This document shows, in pieces, positions 63,645-64,000 of a DNA stretch of 64,000 bases. The DNA lies in the NCBI RefSeq assembly GCF_034190915.1, contig NW_026947514.1:7600201-7664200 (forward strand). The letters run 5' to 3'. This DNA comes from Cavia porcellus (Eukaryota; Chordata; Mammalia; Rodentia; Caviidae). Position numbers and translations under genes: made by a program. Within the stretch, counting starts at the first letter, position 1. Each line of letters starts with the position of its first letter. The notes beneath the pieces are model-generated. The model saw nothing but the letters and a program-made list of their open reading frames with translations, ran no database searches and was not told the DNA's origin.

Positions 63645-64000
63645 GGGTAGCAGGGCACCATTCTGCACCTTAGACATGATAAGCAAAACATACAATCCTT
63701 TAAGTAAAACATACACACTACTTTTATTCTCATCTTTGATTTGAATATATTCCCTATTCTACCAGTAGTAAAGAATACCCAAGCCGGAAGGGAAGTGGCT
63801 GTACTTTTTAATCCTTTTAAAAGTTAACATTTTAAACAGATGTTAAACTATCTCCAGAAACACTAAACAGTGTATACTTTACAGGTATGATTTGTATCTC
63901 CGTGAAAATACAAAGTGAACTGAGGATAACCGGGGTAGAAAAGACAATTATATCTTTCCACACAATTATGAGGTCTCTAAAATGTGAACTTCAGGACAGC
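63645..64000. other. Gene-free AT-rich sequence
   Basis: Nothing recognised up to the window end. Confidence 0.4.

Noticed and set aside
1..64000. CRISPR array, bacterial operon or prophage structures
   Set aside because: No regular spaced repeats of that kind, no ribosome-binding sites or compact genes; the window is mammalian nuclear DNA.

Overview
This window looks like mammalian nuclear DNA, most likely from a rodent outside the mouse/rat group. It is dominated by tRNA-Ala-derived ID SINEs, 7SL-derived B1-like SINEs, B1+ID dimers, a degraded L1, MIR and MaLR-like remnants, and CA/CT microsatellites. The B1 copies with a duplicated central segment and the ID copies reading GGCATAAGCGCCTGCC suggest a castorimorph or squirrel-related rodent, but I cannot fix the species. 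No complete cellular protein-coding gene is visible. Most long open frames lie in GC-rich, proline/alanine-rich or simple-repeat DNA and look fortuitous. One short possible exon near 22.44-22.55 kb is listed at low confidence.

Layout. 1-1.3 kb is low-information unique sequence. 1.3-8.3 kb is an old sense-strand L1 (ORF1 then ORF2 remnants). It has been broken by an antisense B1, a 1.35-kb poly(A)-ended retrocopy built of about six diverged ~157-bp tandem units, an inverted L1 3' fragment, an older interspersed repeat, an ID and a CA repeat. 9.0-10.2 kb holds a ~240-bp inverted repeat with a ~760-bp spacer. 10-48 kb is mostly unique DNA with scattered SINEs. It includes AT-rich homeobox/octamer-like islands and CpG-rich blocks (about 17.0-17.8, 24.0-24.6 and 33.7-34.4 kb) that look like conserved non-coding regulatory DNA, and a GC-box/CACCC-box array at 34.24-34.39 kb. 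54.4-64 kb is again unique DNA with SINEs and a MaLR-type LTR near 60.7-61.1 kb.

The most interesting object is a 5,629-bp composite endogenous retrovirus at 48726-54354, flanked by a perfect 6-bp target duplication (GCAGAC). Its two outer 429-bp LTRs differ at one position, so the whole unit moved recently. Inside lies a second, different LTR (51770-52073) with a polypurine tract before it and a primer-binding site after it. The order is LTR-A, PBS, gag capsid part, integrase C-terminus, env remnant, PPT, LTR-B, PBS, gag matrix part, ID SINE, integrase C-terminus/env TM, PPT, LTR-A. Protease, reverse transcriptase and most of integrase are absent, so it is non-autonomous and must have been mobilised in trans. 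It appears to be a chimera of two related class II (betaretrovirus-like) families copied as one unit.
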